A DNA stretch of 64,000 bases from Halomicrobium urmianum. GTDB lineage: Archaea; Halobacteriota; Halobacteria; Halobacteriales; Haloarculaceae. The DNA lies in contig NZ_CP084090.1 in the NCBI RefSeq assembly GCF_020217425.1, positions 2,170,001 to 2,234,000 of the forward strand. The letters run 5' to 3'. The notes under the pieces are model-generated. The model was given only the letters and a program-made list of their open reading frames with translations. It ran no database searches and had not been told where the DNA came from. Positions 27,891 through 39,214 of the stretch are shown here, piece after piece. The translations under genes were made by a program, and so were the position numbers. The stretch's first letter is position 1; every line of letters begins with the position of its first letter.

Positions 27891-28193
27891 GGCGGCGTCG
27901 ACGGTCGGTGTCGCCGGTGTCGCTCTGCCACCCCCGACTTCTGGGTCAGAAGCCCGCCGCCACGGTTTATGATCGCCCCGCGCGCAGGACGAAGTGCAGC
28001 GGTCGTGATGCCACACCCCTCGCGACCCACTCCATCACGGTCCCCGCTGCCATCCCTGCCCGAGCCCCGCTGTCGCTTCGGGGTGTCTCCGTCTCCCCGG
28101 CCGACCGGGCGGTCCGCCCGTCGCGGGCGTCGTTCCTGGCCGACCGCCGGTCGGCCGGGGGACCCGGACTTCTCACCCGGAAGCCGACGGAAC
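27891..28193. other. Intergenic stretch, no gene supported
   Basis: About 300 bases of Pro/Arg-coding low-complexity sequence with no convincing protein. A perfect hairpin CTTCTG-GGT-CAGAAG lies about 50 bases after the stop of the preceding gene and may help end transcription. A GGTTTATGATCG element near 27966 looks like a TATA box, but no gene follows it at the usual distance. Confidence 0.4.
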
Positions 28194-28214
28194 CATTTAT
28201 TTCGTGACCCGCCG

Positions 28215-28598
28215 ATGACTCGAACCGTGAGTGGGGACTCGGAGCTGGCCGCGCTCCTCGACGTGCTCAGCGACGACTACGCGCGGTCCATCCTCGCGGC
28301 GACGAGCGTGCGACCCATGTCGGCGAAGCAGATCGCCGAGGAGTGCGACATGTCCGGGCCGACTGTGTACCGCCGCGTCGAGCGGCTCCGGGAGCACGAC
28401 CTCGTCGAGGAACAGACCCGCGTGCGAGTCGGCGGCAACGACTACAACACCTACGCGGCGACCCTCTCGGAGTTCTCGTTGCAGCTCGACGAGGGCTCCT
28501 TCGAGGCGACGCTCGAGGCGGCGCCCCCGCCGGAGTTCCCCGGACAGCACGAAGACGACGCGGCGGACCGATTCACAAAGATGTGGGAGCACCTCTGA
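28215..28598 (+). CDS. Winged-helix transcriptional regulator (paired with a membrane protein)
   Basis: The 127-residue ArsR-like winged helix has SELAALLDVLSDDYARSILA, SAKQIAEECDMSGPTVYRRV (recognition helix) and a wing at RVRVGGNDYNTYA. It stops one base before the next gene's ATG. This regulator plus small membrane protein (DUF7521-type) pair is recurrent in haloarchaea. The TATA box CATTTATTT (28194-28202) is only about 17 bases from the ATG at 28215. If the mRNA is leaderless, the in-frame GTG at 28227 fits the spacing better, so the true start is open. Confidence 0.85.
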   Translation: MTRTVSGDSELAALLDVLSDDYARSILAATSVRPMSAKQIAEECDMSGPTVYRRVERLREHDLVEEQTRVRVGGNDYNTYAATLSEFSLQLDEGSFEATLEAAPPPEFPGQHEDDAADRFTKMWEHL

Positions 28599-28599
28599 C

Positions 28600-28908
28600 A
28601 TGGCCGCCTGGACGCTCGTACAGTGGCTGATCGCGGCGCTCGCCTTCGGCTCGACAGTCGTGGGCGGGTACGTCGGCTACCAGGCCTACCGCGGCTTCCG
28701 CCGCCACCACAGCCGCACGATGCAGTACCTCTCGCTCGGCCTCATCTCGCTGACCGCCGTCTCCTTCGGCGTCGCCTTCGCCGGCTCCGTCCTGCTGCGG
28801 CGGGGCTACCTCCCGGCGTCGTACCAGCAGCCGCTGACGCTCGCGACGCGGACGTTCCAGTTCGTGGGCGTGTCGCTGATCGCCTACTCCCTGCACAGGC
28901 GCGGCTGA
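28600..28908 (+). CDS. Small three-span membrane protein (DUF7521-like)
   Basis: The 102-residue protein has hydrophobic segments at about residues 7-27, 43-65 and 78-97, with a basic RGFRRHHSRT loop after the first. It starts immediately after the winged-helix gene, so the two form a transcriptional unit. In the haloarchaeal pairs I recall, this protein carries a DUF7521 label. A membrane sensor or effector controlled by its partner is a reasonable guess, but nothing in the sequence names a ligand. Confidence 0.75.
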   Translation: MAAWTLVQWLIAALAFGSTVVGGYVGYQAYRGFRRHHSRTMQYLSLGLISLTAVSFGVAFAGSVLLRRGYLPASYQQPLTLATRTFQFVGVSLIAYSLHRRG

Positions 28909-28937
28909 TCGGTGCGTCGGTCGTCGAAACGAGAAAT

Positions 28938-29014
28938 GAGGCGGCGGTAGAAACGCGCCGCCTCGTCGCCCTGAATGATCCCCGCTGACGCTCCGGCCCT
29001 CCAAGACGGAGCGT
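28938..29014. terminator. Two hairpins between convergent genes
   Basis: The first hairpin is GAGGCGGCG/CGCCGCCTC (28938-28946 and 28956-28964, 9-base loop). The second is ACGCTCCG/CGGAGCGT (28988-28995 and 29007-29014, 11-base loop). They sit between the ends of the DUF7521-like gene and the convergent reductase gene, so a role in ending both transcripts is plausible. There is no T-run directly behind either. Confidence 0.45.
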
Positions 29015-29068
29015 CGCCGACAACTCGGGCGAGGATCGATAAAACAGTTACGCCATGGGACGCCGCTG

Positions 29069-30157
29069 TCAGCGGAGCGACGGGACGAGCGCGCGCAGCT
29101 GTTCCCGGGAGAACAGCGTCGTCGGACGGTCCATGTGGACGCCAATCTCGCCCTCGAAGGCGCGCATACCGGCCCGCTGGAGCGGTTCGGGCGCCGAGTA
29201 GCCCGCCCGCACGAGGCGGCCCAGCCGGATCTCGTCGCGGAGGTCGTCGCGCCAGGCGCGCTCGTAGTCGCCCAGCGTTCCCGGGTCGGTCGGATCGATC
29301 TCGCGGGCGGCGTGGTCGGCCGCGGTCATGCCGTAGAGGATGCCGCCGCCCGTGAACGGCTTGGTCTGGGCGGCCGCGTCGCCGATCAGGAACGACCTGC
29401 GGCCCGTCACGCGCTTCGGCGGGCCGATGGGGATCAGCCCGGAGCAGCGGCGGTCGGTCTCGACGCCGTAGCCGCCGGTGAAGGCCTCGAAGCGGTCGCG
29501 GACGTCGTGGCCGGGCGGCATGGCCAGGCCGTACTCGACGCCGGTCTCGCCGCGGGGGATGCGCCAGGCGAAGAAGCGCGGGACGGTGAGGTGGACGTCG
29601 ACGAAGTCGCCGTCGTCCCGCTCGTCGGTGAATCCCAGCACGCCGTGGAGCAACTCGTCCGGTTCGGGGAGAGAAAGCGCGCGGCGCACGCGGGACTTCG
29701 GGCCGTCGCAACCGGCCACCATGCGCGCCCGATGAGTCTCCGTGCCGTCCGGCCCGCGCACTTCGACGGCGACGTGGTCCCGGTGCTCTGCCACGTCCAG
29801 GACGGTGTGGTCCTCGCGGAGGTCCGCGCCGGCGTCGCGGGCCGCCTCGGCGAGCGTCCGGTCGAGGCCGACGCGGTCGATGACGTTCGAGATCACCTCG
29901 TCCTTGTGGAAGCGGTGGGCGCGGCTGTCGGCGTCGCCGAGGTGGAACCGGGCGCCGTACACCTCGTTCTGGAGGAGGTCGGCGCGGGCGCCGTCGGGCG
30001 CGTACTCCCAGACATCGGTGCTGACGTGGCCGGAGCAGGCCAGCGGCTCGCCGACCGCGCCCTGCTCGAACGCGAGGACGTCGTAGCCGGCCTCGCTGGC
30101 CCGGCGGGCGAAGCGCGAGCCGGCGGGCCCACACCCCACCACGACGAAGTCGTGCAT
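29069..30157 (-). CDS. Geranylgeranyl reductase-family flavoprotein
   Basis: The 362-residue FAD protein opens with the dinucleotide fold MHDFVVVGCGPAGSRFA. It has LACSGHVS near residue 45, MVAGCDGPKSRVRRAL, a RFFAWRIPRGE segment at the place of the family's YxWxFP motif, and FLIGDAAAQTKPFTGGGI. Enzymes of this family saturate the geranylgeranyl chains of archaeal lipids or reduce related isoprenoids such as menaquinone side chains. Genomes usually hold several paralogues, so the exact substrate is open. The start at MHDF was preferred over an ATG 20 codons upstream because the nucleotide-binding strand must begin at once. Confidence 0.88.
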   Translation of the reverse strand: MHDFVVVGCGPAGSRFARRASEAGYDVLAFEQGAVGEPLACSGHVSTDVWEYAPDGARADLLQNEVYGARFHLGDADSRAHRFHKDEVISNVIDRVGLDRTLAEAARDAGADLREDHTVLDVAEHRDHVAVEVRGPDGTETHRARMVAGCDGPKSRVRRALSLPEPDELLHGVLGFTDERDDGDFVDVHLTVPRFFAWRIPRGETGVEYGLAMPPGHDVRDRFEAFTGGYGVETDRRCSGLIPIGPPKRVTGRRSFLIGDAAAQTKPFTGGGILYGMTAADHAAREIDPTDPGTLGDYERAWRDDLRDEIRLGRLVRAGYSAPEPLQRAGMRAFEGEIGVHMDRPTTLFSREQLRALVPSLR

Positions 30158-30306
30158 ACGCGGCGAGTCCGTCGCCGATTCCCTTGTTAGTTGGCTTTTT
30201 CCGTCTGAACGCGGCACCGAATCCGGTGGCCGTCGGCCGCGCCCGGGCCACCGTCGCGTCCGGAGTCCGCGCCAGTCCTTTTGTGCCCCCCGCTCCTCTC
30301 CCGGAT

Positions 30307-31038
30307 ATGGACGCGATCCAGCTGTACACGCTGCGGGAGATCGACGCGCCGGTGACCGAACTCCTCGAACGGGTCTCCGAGGCCGGCTTCGACGGGGTGG
30401 AGTACGCCTACCGCGTGCCCGAGGCCGACCCCGAGGCGGTCCGCGACGCGCTCGCCGAGACGGGTCTCCGGGTTCCGGCCGCCCACGTCCCCATCGAGGA
30501 CCTGGAGGGAGACCTCGAGGCGACCGTCGACCGCTATCGCGACCTCCGCTGCGAGCGGCTCGTGGTGCCCTACCTGGACGACGAGCACTTCGCCGACGAG
30601 GAGTCCGTCACGGAGACCGCCGAGCGCCTGGAGGCGCTCGCGGACCGCCTGGACGAGCACGACGTCCCGCTGCTCTATCACAACCACGACGCGGAGTTCA
30701 CCGAACTGGCCGGCGGGACCGCGTTCGACACGCTCGTCGCCGAGACCCAGACGCTGGACTTCGAACTCGACGTCGGTCTCGCGGCCAGCGCCGGGACGGA
30801 TCCGGCCGAACTGATCGAGAGCTACGGCGGCCGGATCGAACTGCTGCACTGCACTGACGCCGACTTCGACGACCCGGACCCGGCGCACGTCTCCTTCGGC
30901 GAGGGCGACGTCGACTACGGCGCGGTGTTCGACGCCGCCGCCGACGCCGGCATCGAGTGGTACGTCTACGAGAACGGATCGACCGACGAGCCCGCGGCGG
31001 AGCTCGCTCACGCCGGCGAGCGGTTCGTGCGGCGGTAG
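30307..31038 (+). CDS. Sugar phosphate isomerase/epimerase (TIM barrel)
   Basis: The 243-residue xylose isomerase-like barrel has IQLYTLREIDAPVTELLERV, AGFDGVEYAY, LLYHNHDAEF (metal-site His and Glu region), DFELDVGLAASAG and LLHCTDADFDD. The usual Trp/His pair is partly changed, but the metal ligands Glu, Asp and His are visible. These proteins act on ketoses or inosose-type sugars and are often next to Gfo/Idh/MocA dehydrogenases, as here (two copies converge on it). Together they suggest a pathway that oxidises and isomerises an inositol-like or amino sugar. CCTTTTGTG about 30 bases upstream may be the TATA box. Confidence 0.85.
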   Translation: MDAIQLYTLREIDAPVTELLERVSEAGFDGVEYAYRVPEADPEAVRDALAETGLRVPAAHVPIEDLEGDLEATVDRYRDLRCERLVVPYLDDEHFADEESVTETAERLEALADRLDEHDVPLLYHNHDAEFTELAGGTAFDTLVAETQTLDFELDVGLAASAGTDPAELIESYGGRIELLHCTDADFDDPDPAHVSFGEGDVDYGAVFDAAADAGIEWYVYENGSTDEPAAELAHAGERFVRR

Positions 31039-31060
31039 CCGCCCCCTCCCGCGAGCGGGA

Positions 31061-32038
31061 TCACTCGACGGAGACGGGCTCGCCGCGCTCGACGGACTCG
31101 TAGGCGGCCTCGATCACGGCGACGATCCGCACCGCCTCCTCGCCGGAGATCTCGGGATCGCGCCCCTCCCGCAGGCTCGCGACGAAGTCCTCGATCAGGC
31201 CGGCGTTCGGATCCCGGCCCCAGAACGCCGTCTCGGTGTCGGTCTCGCCCTGGCTGCCGACGTACTCCAGAGTCTGACCGAAGCAGTCGACGGCCATCGT
31301 CCCGTCGCGGCCCTGTAGCTCCAGCGTCGCGCCGCCCCACGTGGGCCACTCGTCGGGCCGCGACCAGGACCCGTCCAGCAGGAACTGCGTGCCGTCCTCC
31401 AGCGTCATCGAGAGCACGTTGACGTCCTCGACGGGAACGTCGTGAAAGCGGGAGCCGCTCTCGGCGTACACCTCGGCGACCTCCCGCTCCGTCAGGTCGT
31501 GGACGACGTCGACGACGTGTGCGGTGTGGTCCATGATCGCGCCACCCCCGGACTCCTCGGGGTCGGTGAACCAGCCGCCGGGCATCTCGCCGCGGTTGGT
31601 CCCCGAAATCGCGTAGAGGTCGCCCAGTTCGCCCGCGGCCAGCGCGTCCTCGGCGCGCCGGATCGGCTCGCTGAACCGGAGCGGCATGGCCACGCCCAGA
31701 CGGATCCCGGCGTCCTCGGCCGCCTCGACGGCGGCCCGGGCCTCGTCGACGGTCGGCGCCAGCGGCTTCTCCGAGAGGACGTGCGTCCCGCGCTCGCCCG
31801 CCCGCTCGATCCACTCGCGGTGGGCGGCGTTGGTCGAGCAGACGACCACGCCGTCCGCCGCGTCGAGCAGCTCGTCGGGCTCCCGGTAATCACAGCCGAG
31901 CGCCTCGGCCGCCGACCGGCCGCGCTCCTCGTCCCCGTCGGCGACGCCCAGGAACTCGACGCCGTCCATCCCCTGCAGGATCGGGGCGTAGGCCGCGTGG
32001 TGGAGGTGGGCCGTCGAGCAGATGCCGACGCGGGTCAT
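31061..32038 (-). CDS. Gfo/Idh/MocA-family NAD(P)-dependent sugar dehydrogenase (downstream copy)
   Basis: The 325-residue protein has an N-terminal Rossmann fold (MTRVGICSTAHLHHAAYAP; the usual GxGxxG is weak, reading GICSTAHL). HVLSEKPLAPTVDEA holds the family's EKP motif, and a C-terminal alpha/beta domain carries GGGAIMDHTAHVVDVVHD with the catalytic Asp/His pair. Its ATG overlaps the stop of the upstream paralogue by four bases (ATGA), so the two are translated together. Oxidation of a cyclic sugar or sugar alcohol is likely; the substrate is unknown. Confidence 0.88.
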   Translation of the reverse strand: MTRVGICSTAHLHHAAYAPILQGMDGVEFLGVADGDEERGRSAAEALGCDYREPDELLDAADGVVVCSTNAAHREWIERAGERGTHVLSEKPLAPTVDEARAAVEAAEDAGIRLGVAMPLRFSEPIRRAEDALAAGELGDLYAISGTNRGEMPGGWFTDPEESGGGAIMDHTAHVVDVVHDLTEREVAEVYAESGSRFHDVPVEDVNVLSMTLEDGTQFLLDGSWSRPDEWPTWGGATLELQGRDGTMAVDCFGQTLEYVGSQGETDTETAFWGRDPNAGLIEDFVASLREGRDPEISGEEAVRIVAVIEAAYESVERGEPVSVE

Positions 32039-33051
32039 GCGTCCACCTCCCCGTCCGCGGCCGTATCGTCGCCGTCGGCGGTCACCTCGGCGACCGCGAC
32101 CGGTTCGCCGCGCTCGGCGGACCGCTCGGCCGCCTTCGAGATCCGCATCGCCTCGATGGCCGCGTCGACGTCCACGTCGGGCGTCGCGCCCGACCGAACG
32201 CAGTCGACGAAGTGCCGCAGTTCCCGCACGTAGCCGTCGGCCGGCCCGGCCGGACTCTCGTCGCTCGCCGCCTCCCCAGTCCACAGTCGCACGGGCGCGT
32301 CGTCGCCGGAGTCGTAGCTCACGACGCCCTCGTCGCCTGCGAGTTCGAGCTCGAACTCTAGCTCCCGGCTCCCGGGCTGGGCCCACGACGCCTCGACGTA
32401 GCCCGTCGACCCGTCTTCGAAGGACAGCGTCGCCGTCCCGTGCTCCAGGCCGTCCTCGCGGGTCCGGCGGGCGAAGACGCGCTCGACCTCGCCGACGGTC
32501 CACCGGAGGAAGTCGAAGTCGTGGATCGCCAGATCGAGGAAGACGCCGCCGCTCGACTCCCGGTCGGCGTACCACTCGGCCCAGTCGGGGAACGGCGAGA
32601 GCCGACGGGCGCGGGCGACGCCGGCCGCCCCGATGCGGCCGTCGGCGACCTGGTCGCGCGCGGCGGCGTACTGCGGGAAGTACCGCAGGACGTGCGCGAC
32701 CATCACGGGCACGTCGGCCCCTGCGACCGTCTCGCGGACCGCGGCGGCGTCGGCGAGCGTCGGCGCCAGCGGCTTCTCGCAGACGACGGGCAGTCCAGCC
32801 TCGACCGCCCGCTCGACGTGCTCGCGGTGGGTGTGCGTCGGCGTGCAGACGTCCACCGCGTCCACGTCGGCCTCGGACAGCGCCGTCTCGACGTCGGAGA
32901 ACGCCGTCGCGTCCAGCCCCTGCTCCTCGACGAACGCGTCGGCGCTGTTCGGCGAGACGACGGCCGTCACGTCGACGTCCTCGACGTAGTCGTACGCTCC
33001 GCAGTGCATCTCCGCCATGAACCCTGCGCCGAGCAGACAGACCGATACCAT
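32035..33051 (-). CDS. Gfo/Idh/MocA-family NAD(P)-dependent sugar dehydrogenase (upstream copy)
   Basis: The 338-residue protein has the nucleotide motif VCLLGAGFMAEMHCGAY, then CTPTHTHREHV, VVCEKPLAPTLADA (EKP) and GGVFLDLAIHDFDFLRW, where Asp and His are placed for catalysis, plus a C-terminal Asp/Glu-rich tail. It is the first gene of the two-gene overlapping pair. The copies share family features but are clearly diverged, so they may catalyse successive steps or form hetero-oligomers. A sugar isomerase gene converges from the other side. Confidence 0.9.
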   Translation of the reverse strand: MVSVCLLGAGFMAEMHCGAYDYVEDVDVTAVVSPNSADAFVEEQGLDATAFSDVETALSEADVDAVDVCTPTHTHREHVERAVEAGLPVVCEKPLAPTLADAAAVRETVAGADVPVMVAHVLRYFPQYAAARDQVADGRIGAAGVARARRLSPFPDWAEWYADRESSGGVFLDLAIHDFDFLRWTVGEVERVFARRTREDGLEHGTATLSFEDGSTGYVEASWAQPGSRELEFELELAGDEGVVSYDSGDDAPVRLWTGEAASDESPAGPADGYVRELRHFVDCVRSGATPDVDVDAAIEAMRISKAAERSAERGEPVAVAEVTADGDDTAADGEVDA

Positions 33052-33106
33052 ACCGGTCCGTGGGACCGGGTCACTAATTAGCTTATGTCGGTGAAAGCGA
33101 CGGAAC

Positions 33107-34060
33107 TCAGACGACCGCCAGGCCGCGGGGCACCTGCTCGCGGTACGCGCTCGACCAGGACAGGTCCAGCGGCTCCCAGGCGTACCCTTCCTCGCTTGCG
33201 TAGACGCCGTCGTTGCTCAGCGCGTAGAAGCGATCACGGTGGGCGAGGACCGGACGGGCGGCGCCCTCCGGTCCCGGCAGGCCGTCCATCGCGACCGCCC
33301 AGTCGTCCCCCGACCGCCGGTATACGTACGCGGTCCCGTCCGGGTCGTGAGCGGACCGCGCCCCGCTGGCCGAGGAGACGACGACGTCGTCCGGGTCGTC
33401 GCCGACGGCCAGCCCCCAGACGTAGCGGTGGTCGAGGCCGTCCTGCGGGTGGGTCCACGTGTCGCCGCCGTCGGTCGACTCGGCGTACCCGTCGCCGGCG
33501 GCCGAGTACACGCGACCCGGGGCGTCGGGATGGGTCGCGATCGTGTGGTTGTCCCGGCGCGCGCCGGCGGGGTGGTCGATCCACGTCTCCCCGGCGTCGT
33601 CCGTCCGGACGAGCGCGCCCGCCTCGATGGCGACGTAGAGGCGGTCCGGGTCGCGGGGGTCGACCTCGATCCAGCGGACGTGGTGGGTGTGGGGCCGCGG
33701 CGGGAACGACCAGCGCTCCTCGCTGTCGAGGTCGGTCAGGCCGGGCCGCGCGGCCCAGGTCTCGCCGCCGTCCGTCGAGCGGTAGACGGCGGAGGGTTCG
33801 GTGCCCGCCCAGACGACGTCCGGGTCGTGTGGGCTCACCGTCGCGGCGGTGACGCGAGCGTCGACGTCCAGCGAGCGGTCCCACGTCTCCCCGCCGTCGG
33901 TCGTCCGCCGGAGGCCCGCGTCGACGGTGCCGGCGAAAGCCCGGCGGGGTGCGTCGGGGTGGGCCGCGACGCACTCGAGGTCGTAACCGACGAGGGCGTC
34001 GCTGACGGCTTCCTCGACCGCGAGGACGCGGTCGTCGAGCGCTGCGTAGAGGGTCGGCAT
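33107..34060 (-). CDS. BNR/sortilin-type beta-propeller protein
   Basis: The 317-residue protein is built of repeats containing the Asp-box TTDGGETWDRSL, STDGGETWAARPG, TDDAGETWIDHP and STDGGDTWTHP. This is the signature of sialidase-like or YCF48/VPS10-like propellers, and six to seven blades fit the length. There is no signal peptide or Tat motif, so it should stay in the cytoplasm, which is unusual for Asp-box propellers. It lies upstream of the Gfo/Idh pair on the same strand and may be a sugar-binding or hydrolytic part of that locus. Confidence 0.8.
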   Translation of the reverse strand: MPTLYAALDDRVLAVEEAVSDALVGYDLECVAAHPDAPRRAFAGTVDAGLRRTTDGGETWDRSLDVDARVTAATVSPHDPDVVWAGTEPSAVYRSTDGGETWAARPGLTDLDSEERWSFPPRPHTHHVRWIEVDPRDPDRLYVAIEAGALVRTDDAGETWIDHPAGARRDNHTIATHPDAPGRVYSAAGDGYAESTDGGDTWTHPQDGLDHRYVWGLAVGDDPDDVVVSSASGARSAHDPDGTAYVYRRSGDDWAVAMDGLPGPEGAARPVLAHRDRFYALSNDGVYASEEGYAWEPLDLSWSSAYREQVPRGLAVV

Positions 34061-34512
34061 ACCGCACGCTACGGTTTCGGGGGATAAACAATCTCGCCGG
34101 CGTCCGGGCCTGCACCACGACGCCGGGATGGCCCACGCTCGACGTCGGTGAGCGGTCCACGTCAGGGCACCGTCGTGGCGGTGGTCTGCTCGCGTCGACT
34201 GGCTGCCGCGGTCGGTAATCTACCGCCCCGGTCCCGCCCTAGGCCGACGGTACGCGCCGCGTGAGGTCGGTAAGGGGGCGCTGCTGGCCGACGTGCGTCG
34301 GCAACTCGCAGGTGATGACACCGAGTATGAAAGTCGGGCGGCCGCGACCGGCCAACGACCGCTAGCAAGTCACGGGCAACTCCGACTCGACGTCGCCACT
34401 ATTCAGTTCCAGCCGGCCGCAGTAAGGCAGTCTTAGCCGATACCGCGCCGCTCCGGAACTGCAAACGGTCGCCCTGTTTACGTGTGTCAGAACGTCAACT
34501 AGAGCTGCGGAT
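34061..34512. other. Intergenic stretch of about 450 bases
   Basis: No gene, RNA or clear repeat was recognised. It holds the promoter of the propeller gene on one side and the leader of the Tat-exported protein on the other, and the overall GC content is slightly below the surroundings near 34370-34500. Confidence 0.4.
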
Positions 34513-34517
34513 GGAGG
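34513..34517 (+). promoter_or_regulatory. Shine-Dalgarno site GGAGG
   Basis: GGAGG is placed seven bases before the ATG at 34525. Many genes in this window lack such a site, so here it supports a leadered transcript and fixes the start. Confidence 0.65.
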
Positions 34518-34524
34518 ATCACTC

Positions 34525-35169
34525 ATGACTGACGACCACGACTTACTCGACAAGTTCACGGACCCGACGCGTCGATCGGTACTGAAAAAGGGAGCGGCGG
34601 CGACGGCCGGACTCGGACTGACTGCTGCGGGCTCCGGCAGCGCGGCCGCACAGGACGACGGGGACGACGATATCATCGACGACCGGGAGTGGGACAAGGC
34701 GATCATTCCGGCCGGGCAGTTCCAGCCCCGCAGTCGGTTCATCATCACGTCGCCGGTGCTCCAGTGGAACCCGCGGGTCGAGGAGATCCGCGACAACGTC
34801 TGGTCGGAGTACAACACCCGGGCCATCCGGTACCTGAACAGCAACGAGCACGTCCTGTTCTGGCAGGCCCAGGACGCCGAGGTCCCCGAGTTCGATCAGG
34901 AGGCGGGCTACGTCGTCGACGCTGAGGGCGACACCTTCCAGGACGACACGCCCCAGCCGGAAGTGTTCCGGATGCACTCGGAGGGTGCCCTGTTCGGCGA
35001 CTCGGGGTACGTCACGATCAACTTCACCCCCGTCGGCGAGGACGAGGAGGACCAGTTGTTCAACGACGAGGGCGACGTCTTCTTCGAGGACGAACCGCGG
35101 GAAGCCGAGCCGGTAGGCCTCGACGACGTCCCCGGCAACTTCACCGACACCGACGGCAACAACTCGTAA
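34525..35169 (+). CDS. Tat-exported acidic protein of unknown function
   Basis: The 214-residue protein has the twin-arginine signal TRRSVLKKGAAATAGLGL at residues about 15-32 and a likely cleavage after AAAQ. The mature part is very acidic, with aromatic-rich segments (SEYNTRAIRYLNSNEHVLFW) and paired Asp/Glu tracts (GEDEEDQLFNDEGDVFFEDE) that might bind calcium or simply reflect halophilic adaptation. No family is recognised. There is no lipobox and no C-terminal anchor, so the protein is predicted to be released. Confidence 0.75.
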   Translation: MTDDHDLLDKFTDPTRRSVLKKGAAATAGLGLTAAGSGSAAAQDDGDDDIIDDREWDKAIIPAGQFQPRSRFIITSPVLQWNPRVEEIRDNVWSEYNTRAIRYLNSNEHVLFWQAQDAEVPEFDQEAGYVVDAEGDTFQDDTPQPEVFRMHSEGALFGDSGYVTINFTPVGEDEEDQLFNDEGDVFFEDEPREAEPVGLDDVPGNFTDTDGNNS

Positions 35170-35301
35170 CTGACGCCCCGCCGGACCGCAGCGCGGGCGT
35201 CGAACCGCTGATCGATCGCGGCCGCCTCTCTTTTGGCTCCAGCGCGACCGACATCCTCGACGAACTCGCCGCCTGCCAAGCGACGAGTGGGCCCGGCGAG
35301 C

Positions 35302-35310
35302 GTATTTATG
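35302..35310 (+). promoter_or_regulatory. TATA box of the PRC-barrel gene
   Basis: GTATTTATG is centred 28 bases before the ATG at 35334, the spacing of a leaderless transcript. Confidence 0.6.
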
Positions 35311-35333
35311 GTTAGGGAACCAACAAGAACGCG

Positions 35334-35579
35334 ATGGCAGTACTCTCCGACGACGACGAAGGGAAGTACCTCGTGGACGACACCGGCGAACAGCTCGGCA
35401 TCGTGTCAGAAGTCGACGAGGCGGCGGGCGTCGCCTACGTCGACCCCGACCCGGGCGTCATCGAGTCGCTCGTGGAGACGTTCGGCGGCGGCGACGCCGA
35501 CGAGGACGACATCCGGGTCCCCGAGAACAGCGTCTCGAACGTGACCGACGACGAACTGCGAGTCGACGCGGACCTGTAG
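35334..35579 (+). CDS. Small PRC-barrel-like protein
   Basis: The 81-residue acidic protein shows the PRC-barrel pattern: short strands KYLVDDTGEQLGIVSEVDEA and GVAYVDPDPG, then a turn and IRVPENSVSNVTDDELRVD. PRC-barrels are found alone in many archaea, where they have been connected to RNA binding and, for CdpB-type proteins, cell division. This copy is single-domain. A leaderless promoter stands just upstream, and it faces uvrA across a hairpin-rich gap. Confidence 0.8.
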   Translation: MAVLSDDDEGKYLVDDTGEQLGIVSEVDEAAGVAYVDPDPGVIESLVETFGGGDADEDDIRVPENSVSNVTDDELRVDADL

Positions 35580-36048
35580 GTCCCTCTTCTCGACTTCTCG
35601 CATCGGTCGTCCGCCGACTCAGTACTATCGACCCCGGAGTTACGCGAAGGAGTGCAACCTGAAGGGCGTCACCACCTGCGTGAGCGACGAGGAGCCGGAC
35701 TCCGTCGATCGACTGACCGGGGCGAAGGCCGAGAGCAGGAGCGACGCCGTTCGGTAGGCGCTTCGGCGCGGTGTACGGGCGAAACGCCGGTCTGATCGGG
35801 CGGGAGGAAGAAGCGGTAGCCGTCGGAACCGGACGTGAACGGAGTGAGCGTCCGGATTTGTCCGCCCACGTTTTTTGGCAGCGAGGGATCTTCGATCCCT
35901 CGGGCCGTGCGAACGGGCGCTGCGCGCTCGTGAGCAGACGGGGTCGAGCGCTCGTCCGGCGACCGCGAGGTCGTTCGAAAGATGCCTCCGGCGTCTTTCG
36001 TGATCACGAGAGCTTCGCTCTCTCGGACGACCCCGTGAAAAAGGGCAG
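35580..36048. other. Convergent intergenic stretch with hairpins
   Basis: It lies between the ends of the PRC-barrel gene and uvrA. Open frames here give Arg/Ser-rich sequences without family features, so no gene is called. The right half holds three closely spaced hairpins with 3-base loops, listed separately. Confidence 0.5.
35882..36022. repeat. Three tandem hairpins with 3-base loops
   Basis: Hairpin 1 is CGAGGGATC-TTC-GATCCCTCG (35882-35902, perfect). Hairpin 2 has 11-base arms with one T-G pair around TCC (35976-36000). Hairpin 3 is GAGAGC-TTC-GCTCTC (36008-36022, perfect). They are at the 3' ends of two convergent genes. Confidence 0.75.
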
Positions 36049-39090
<3,042 letters not shown>

Positions 39091-39214
39091 CTATCCAATC
39101 ACAGGCGTCGGCAGTTGAAACCCTGTCGGTTGCGCGCGCCCGCGCGTTTTGACCGACATCCGGTCCCGAAAACCTTTACCACAAGGTGCGGCCATCCCTC
39201 AGCAGAGATTGACA

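Noticed and set aside
27969-28214. N-terminal extension of the winged-helix regulator from 27969
   Set aside because: The extension is Pro/Arg/Ser low complexity and contains the TATA box at 28194, so it cannot be translated from that promoter.
34362-34844. 160-codon minus-strand frame opposite the Tat-exported protein
   Set aside because: Lies antisense to a gene with a clear Tat signal and Shine-Dalgarno site; Ser/Arg-rich product is typical of shadow frames.
35641-35757. Open frame encoding YAKECNLKGVTTCVSDEE and ending at a stop near 35757, seen as a possible gene fragment
   Set aside because: No start codon, no recognisable family, and the frame continues out of phase from the PRC-barrel gene; more likely chance in GC-rich DNA.
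35882-36022. Interpretation of the hairpin row as a CRISPR array
   Set aside because: Stem sequences differ between units and spacing is irregular; there are no constant repeats separated by unique spacers.
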